Shown here piece after piece: positions 37,317 to 40,857 of a stretch of DNA of 40,857 nucleotides (position 1 is the first letter of the stretch; each line of letters opens with the position of its first letter). The translations under genes and the position numbers were made by a program. The DNA comes from Flaviaesturariibacter aridisoli (GTDB lineage: Bacteria; Bacteroidota; Bacteroidia; Chitinophagales; Chitinophagaceae): NCBI RefSeq assembly GCF_004343705.1, contig NZ_SKFH01000084.1, forward strand, positions 1 to 40,857. The letters run 5' to 3'. The notes under the pieces were generated by a model. It saw only the letters and a program-made list of their open reading frames with translations. It searched no databases and had not been told where the DNA came from.

Positions 37317-40238
37317 ATGTTCCTGCGAAGAGCCGTATTGTTTTCCCTGGCATTGCTGTGTTTTGTGGCCACCAACGCCCAGACGGGTTCTGTCAGCGGC
37401 CGCGTGCGCGACCCCGAAACGCTCGTCAACCTGCGCGGCGCCACCGTGGGCCTGCGCTCCATCCGCGACTCTTCGTTTTTCGTCACTACCAACACCGACT
37501 CCCTCGGTCGCTTCCGCTTCGACGGCCTCCGCCCCGACTCGTTCCGCGTGCGCTTTTCCTACGTGGGCTATGCGCAATACGAGCAGACCTTCCGCCTCGA
37601 CAGCAACAGCAGCGCCGACCTCGACGACATCCTGCTGCCCCGCTCCAGCAAGGAGCTCCAGGGCGTGGTGATCGTGGGCACCACCCCGCCCGCCATGCAG
37701 AAGAACGACACCGTGCAGTTCAACGCCTCCTCTTATAAGGTAAATCCCGACGCCTCCTCCGAAGACCTCGTGCGCAAGCTCCCCGGCATCACCATCGAAA
37801 ACGGCCAGGTGAAATCCAACGGCGAGGCCGTGCAGAAGGTGACCATCGACGGGCGCGAGCTTTTCGGCGACGACGCCACCGCCGCCCTCCGCAACCTGCC
37901 CGCCGAGGTGATCGACAAGATCCAGGTGTTCGACCGCCTCTCCGACCAGGCGCAGCTCACGGGCTTCGACGACGGCAATTCCCAGCGCGGCATCAACATC
38001 GTTACGAAAGCCAATATGCGCAACGGGCAGTTCGGCCGCATCTACGCCGGCGCCGGCACCGACGAGAAGGCCTCCGCCCTGCGCTACAGCGCCGGCGGCA
38101 ACACCACCATCCTCAAAGAAAACCGCCGCATCTCCATCGTGGGCAACTTCAACAACATCAACCAGCAAAACTTTGCGCAGCAAGACCTGCTGGGCGTTAC
38201 CTCCACCGGCAGCAACCGCGGTGGCGGCCGCCAGGGCGGCGGAGGACGCAGCGGCGGCGGTGGCCGCCCGCAGACCGGCGGCGCCAACGGCAACTTCGGG
38301 TCCTCGGCCAACTTCCTCGTGGGCCAGCAGCAGGGCATCAACCGCACCACCGCCCTCGGCGTCAACTTCAGCGACCTCTGGGGGAAAAAGAAAAACCTGA
38401 CCGTCACCGGCTCCTACTTCTTCAACAACGGACGCAACAATACCTACGAAGAATCCGTCACCGACTACTTCGCCGCCAGCAAGAACGCCTTCAGCCGCAC
38501 CACCGACACCACGCGCTCCTTCAGCAACAATACCAACCACCGCATCAACGGCCGCCTCGAATGGCGCATCGACTCGTTCAACCAGCTCATATTCACCCCC
38601 AGCCTGTCGTTCCAGCTCAACGAAACCGAGCGGCAGACCGCCCGCTTCTTCGGCTACAACACCAACAACGCGGGCCTCACCGAGCGCCTCACGGCCAACA
38701 ACAGCAACAGCAGCCGCAAGGGCAACAACGTCAACGGGTCGCTGCTGTACCGCCACTCCTTCGCCAAACGTGGCCGCACCTTCTCCATCAACGTCAACCG
38801 CACCTCCAACCAGCGCACCGGCGAAACCTATGTCAGCACCCGCGACCGCCGCTTCTTCGGCACGACGCCGGGCAACGACTCGGCCAGCCAGCGCTTCACC
38901 GACCAGGACAATGACGGCTGGCAGCTCAATACGAACTTCATTTACATCGAACCCATCGGAAAGAAGGCGCAGCTGCAGCTCAATTATAACCCCGTGGTAT
39001 CGCGCAGCAACGCCGACCAGCAGACCTACGCCTTCGACTCCGCGCAGGGTAAATACAGCCGCTTCGTAGACTCGCTGTCGAACCGGTTCAACAACCGCAC
39101 GGACGCACAGAACGCCGGCCTCTCCTACCGCTTCGGCGACCGCGACCGCATGGTTTCATTCGGCGCCAACTACCAGCACACGCGCCTCCGCAGCGACCAG
39201 ACCTTCCCGCGCCCGCTCAACGTAGACAACGCCTTCGACAACATCCTGCCCAACGCGATGCTGCGCTGGAAGCTGAGCACCCGCAGCTCGGTACGCTTCA
39301 ACTACCGCGCGCAGGTGGCTACACCGTCGGTGACGCAGCTGCAGGGTGTGGTGGACTTCACCAACGCCCCCATTTACACCGTGGGCAACCCCGACCTCGA
39401 CCCGCAATACACGCACACGCTGAGCGGCCAGTATACGTTCACGAACACAGCCAAGGGCCAGCTGCTGGTGCTCAACCTGTTCGGGCAGGCCGCCAACAAC
39501 TACATCTCCACCGCCACCTTCCAGCCTACCCAGGCCGATTCGGTGGTAGCCGGTTACAAGATCCCACAACTGGCGCAGCTCAATAAGCCCGTCAACCTCG
39601 ATGGCTACCGCAGCCTGCGCGGCCTCGTCAACTACGCTTTTCCCATCAAGCCGATCAAGACGAACCTGAACTTCAACACCGGCGTGCAGTGGAACCGCCT
39701 GCCCGGCATCGTCAACAACGTGCGCACGCAGACCGACAACACGGTGTTCAGCCTCGGCACCGTGGCGGCGAGCAACATCAGCCAGCACGTGGACTTCACC
39801 GTATCGTACACGGCCAACTTCAACGACGTCAACAGCCGCACCACGTCGAAAGATTCGGTCTCGCGCTTCAGCTACTTCCAGCACGTTGCCTCGGTGCAGC
39901 TCAACCTGCTGTCGAAGAACGGCTGGCTGCTGCAGACCGACGCGAGCAACCAGTATTATTCGGGTTATTCGGGCACCCCTTCCCAGATCTATACGTTGTG
40001 GAACCTGGCCGTGGGCAAGAAGCTGGGTAAGAGCCGCAATGCCGACATCCGCCTGTCGGTGTTCGACCTGCTGGGCCAGAACCAAAGCATCCTCCGCGAG
40101 GTGCAGCCCACCTACATCGAAACGCAAACCACGCAGGTGCTGCAACGCTACTTCCTGCTCACCTTCACCTACAACCTGCGCAACTTCGGCACGGCCGCCG
40201 CCCGGGCGGCCAACCGCGCCGCGGCGGGTACGCGGTAA
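37317..40238 (+). CDS. TonB-dependent receptor, outer membrane beta-barrel family
   Basis: A 973-residue outer-membrane protein. Seen: signal peptide about 1-21 (MFLRRAVLFSLALLCFVATN); a CarboxypepD_reg-like domain about 24-95 (GSVSGRVRDPETLVNLRGAT, VRFSYVGYAQYEQTF); a plug domain about 115-240 (LVRKLPGITIENGQVKSNGE, KVTIDGRELF, IDKIQVFDRLSDQAQLTGF); then a long beta-barrel. A Gly/Arg/Ser-rich loop lies near 298-325. The last predicted strand (FLLTFTYNLRNF) is followed by an unusual Ala/Arg tail of about 15 residues, so the C-terminus is not the usual aromatic residue. Substrate unknown; no SusD partner is adjacent, so polysaccharide uptake of the SusCD type is not suggested. The 37317 start is chosen for its signal peptide. 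Confidence 0.92.
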   Translation: MFLRRAVLFSLALLCFVATNAQTGSVSGRVRDPETLVNLRGATVGLRSIRDSSFFVTTNTDSLGRFRFDGLRPDSFRVRFSYVGYAQYEQTFRLDSNSSADLDDILLPRSSKELQGVVIVGTTPPAMQKNDTVQFNASSYKVNPDASSEDLVRKLPGITIENGQVKSNGEAVQKVTIDGRELFGDDATAALRNLPAEVIDKIQVFDRLSDQAQLTGFDDGNSQRGINIVTKANMRNGQFGRIYAGAGTDEKASALRYSAGGNTTILKENRRISIVGNFNNINQQNFAQQDLLGVTSTGSNRGGGRQGGGGRSGGGGRPQTGGANGNFGSSANFLVGQQQGINRTTALGVNFSDLWGKKKNLTVTGSYFFNNGRNNTYEESVTDYFAASKNAFSRTTDTTRSFSNNTNHRINGRLEWRIDSFNQLIFTPSLSFQLNETERQTARFFGYNTNNAGLTERLTANNSNSSRKGNNVNGSLLYRHSFAKRGRTFSINVNRTSNQRTGETYVSTRDRRFFGTTPGNDSASQRFTDQDNDGWQLNTNFIYIEPIGKKAQLQLNYNPVVSRSNADQQTYAFDSAQGKYSRFVDSLSNRFNNRTDAQNAGLSYRFGDRDRMVSFGANYQHTRLRSDQTFPRPLNVDNAFDNILPNAMLRWKLSTRSSVRFNYRAQVATPSVTQLQGVVDFTNAPIYTVGNPDLDPQYTHTLSGQYTFTNTAKGQLLVLNLFGQAANNYISTATFQPTQADSVVAGYKIPQLAQLNKPVNLDGYRSLRGLVNYAFPIKPIKTNLNFNTGVQWNRLPGIVNNVRTQTDNTVFSLGTVAASNISQHVDFTVSYTANFNDVNSRTTSKDSVSRFSYFQHVASVQLNLLSKNGWLLQTDASNQYYSGYSGTPSQIYTLWNLAVGKKLGKSRNADIRLSVFDLLGQNQSILREVQPTYIETQTTQVLQRYFLLTFTYNLRNFGTAAARAANRAAAGTR

Positions 40239-40244
40239 CCACCC

Positions 40245-40402
40245 CACCCCCTCCCCGGGCGGGAGGGGAGCGCCAACGGGCGCCGGGGAATCCTAATAAA
40301 AGGACAGGGCGGCCTCTGCGAAACGCACTCCGCTCCCCATGACAAAGGCCCCGCACCGCGGGGCCTTTGTGCTCCCCGCTCCCCTGGAGAGGGGTTGGGG
40401 GT
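40245..40402. repeat. Paired GC-rich palindromes flanking a terminator
   Basis: CCCCTCCC/GGGAGGGG (40248-40268) on one side and CCCCT/AGGGG with GGTTGGGGGTG (40381-40402) on the other are inverted relatives of each other and of the 28543-28577 hairpin. They bracket the terminator between convergent genes, a REP/BIME-like arrangement. Confidence 0.6.
40342..40370. terminator. Bidirectional terminator between convergent genes
   Basis: ACAAAGGCCCCGC (40342-40354), loop ACC, GCGGGGCCTTTGT (40358-40370): a perfect 13-bp stem between the TonB receptor and the T9SS gene. Confidence 0.88.
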
Positions 40403-40413
40403 GAGGTCGGTGC

Positions 40414-40857
40414 TTATTGCTTCACCACCGTCACCGCTTCGCTTGCCTCGCCATTGCCGGCGATCGCCTTCAGGTGGTAGGGACCCGCGGCCAGCCCGGC
40501 CAGGTCCATATTCACCGTGGTGGAAGCACCGGCTTCCGTCAGCACGCTTTGCTGACGCACCACGCGGCCCTGCATATCCGTGATCTGGAGCACCACGTCG
40601 CCCCCCTGGGCCGAGGCCTGCAGGCGAACCGAGGCAGCGCCCTTCACGGGGTTGGGGTAAATGCCATCCACGGTGATGATACCGCTCTTGTCGCTTTTCA
40701 GCATGACCACCGCGCTGTACTTCGAGCGGCCGTCGAGGTCTTCCTGCTTCAAACGATAATACCACTTGCTGCCTGCCGTGATGTTCTCAGCAAATGTGTA
40801 ATTGATATCCGAGGTGCTGTTGCCACCGGCCGCACGGCTGGTCACAAAAGACACCTG
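40414..40857 (-). CDS. T9SS type A sorting domain protein, C-terminal part
   Basis: The last 147 codons of a larger minus-strand gene whose start lies beyond the right edge. Seen: a fibronectin-like segment (KWYYRLKQEDLDGRSKYSAV), then IYPNPVKGAASVRL opening a Por-type T9SS sorting domain that ends GPYHLKAIAGNGEASEAVTV plus VKQ. The KWYYRLKQ-DLDG-KYS pattern is usual just before this sorting domain in Bacteroidota secreted proteins. The N-terminal functional domain is outside the window, so no function can be given. It converges with the TonB receptor. Confidence 0.88.
   Translation of the reverse strand, partial: QVSFVTSRAAGGNSTSDINYTFAENITAGSKWYYRLKQEDLDGRSKYSAVVMLKSDKSGIITVDGIYPNPVKGAASVRLQASAQGGDVVLQITDMQGRVVRQQSVLTEAGASTTVNMDLAGLAAGPYHLKAIAGNGEASEAVTVVKQ

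Noticed and set aside
1-40857. tRNA, rRNA, transposase or phage genes
   Set aside because: No conserved tRNA arms, rRNA signatures, transposase motifs or phage structural genes were recognised on either strand.

Overview
The window is high-GC DNA from a member of the Bacteroidota, most likely a Chitinophagaceae-type bacterium. This rests on four large cargo proteins with type IX secretion system (T9SS) sorting domains, a TonB-dependent receptor of the outer membrane beta-barrel family, a DUF5606 protein, and Bacteroidota-type promoter boxes (TAnnTTTG) very close to start codons. No rRNA, tRNA, CRISPR array, transposase or phage module was seen. The species cannot be named from the sequence alone.

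Layout. 1-9500 (minus) is one uninterrupted frame for a giant secreted adhesin-like protein that runs off the left edge. It holds about 14 PKD-like units, four companion repeat units, two 7-bladed YVTN propellers, two LamG-like domains and a gliding-motility-type C-terminal domain. 9.7-11.9 kb (plus) holds an SDR oxidoreductase, a KTSC protein and an Fpg/Nei-like DNA glycosylase homologue lacking the usual N-terminal proline. 12.0-18.9 kb (minus) holds a small T9SS protein, a strict 21-bp tandem array, a second PKD-repeat T9SS protein, lnt, a PAP2-like membrane protein and rpoN. 19-25.2 kb mixes cell-envelope genes (a GHL10 glycosidase, a GH25 lysozyme with a small membrane protein), a MarR regulator, a radical SAM/SPASM enzyme and small secreted or membrane proteins. 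25.2-26.4 kb is a lower-GC patch with two small secreted proteins, one with a cysteine-rich tail. 26.6-27.7 kb is a SCO-Fur operon. 27.8-33.0 kb (minus) holds a lipoprotein, an S9 peptidase and another PKD-repeat T9SS protein. 33.3-34.4 kb (plus) holds an RRM protein and two small conserved proteins. 34.5-37.1 kb (minus) holds an M3 oligopeptidase and DUF5606. 37.3-40.2 kb (plus) is a TonB-dependent receptor. The right edge cuts another T9SS protein.

How it fits together. The gene content is mostly envelope biology: lipoprotein maturation (Lnt), peptidoglycan hydrolysis (GHL10, GH25), outer-membrane uptake (TonB receptor), peptide breakdown (S9, M3) and large T9SS-exported surface proteins. 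No single pathway unites it.

The most unusual signals are non-coding. Many gene boundaries carry short degenerate tandem arrays with a period of 7, 8 or 9 bp. Each array has its own repeat word. Several begin inside or directly beside a stop codon, so that the repeat itself supplies the TGA. A 264-bp array with an exact 21-bp phase lies upstream of the small T9SS gene. In the giant protein, three large domains (two propellers and one LamG) are inserted at the same loop position of the PKD-like unit.
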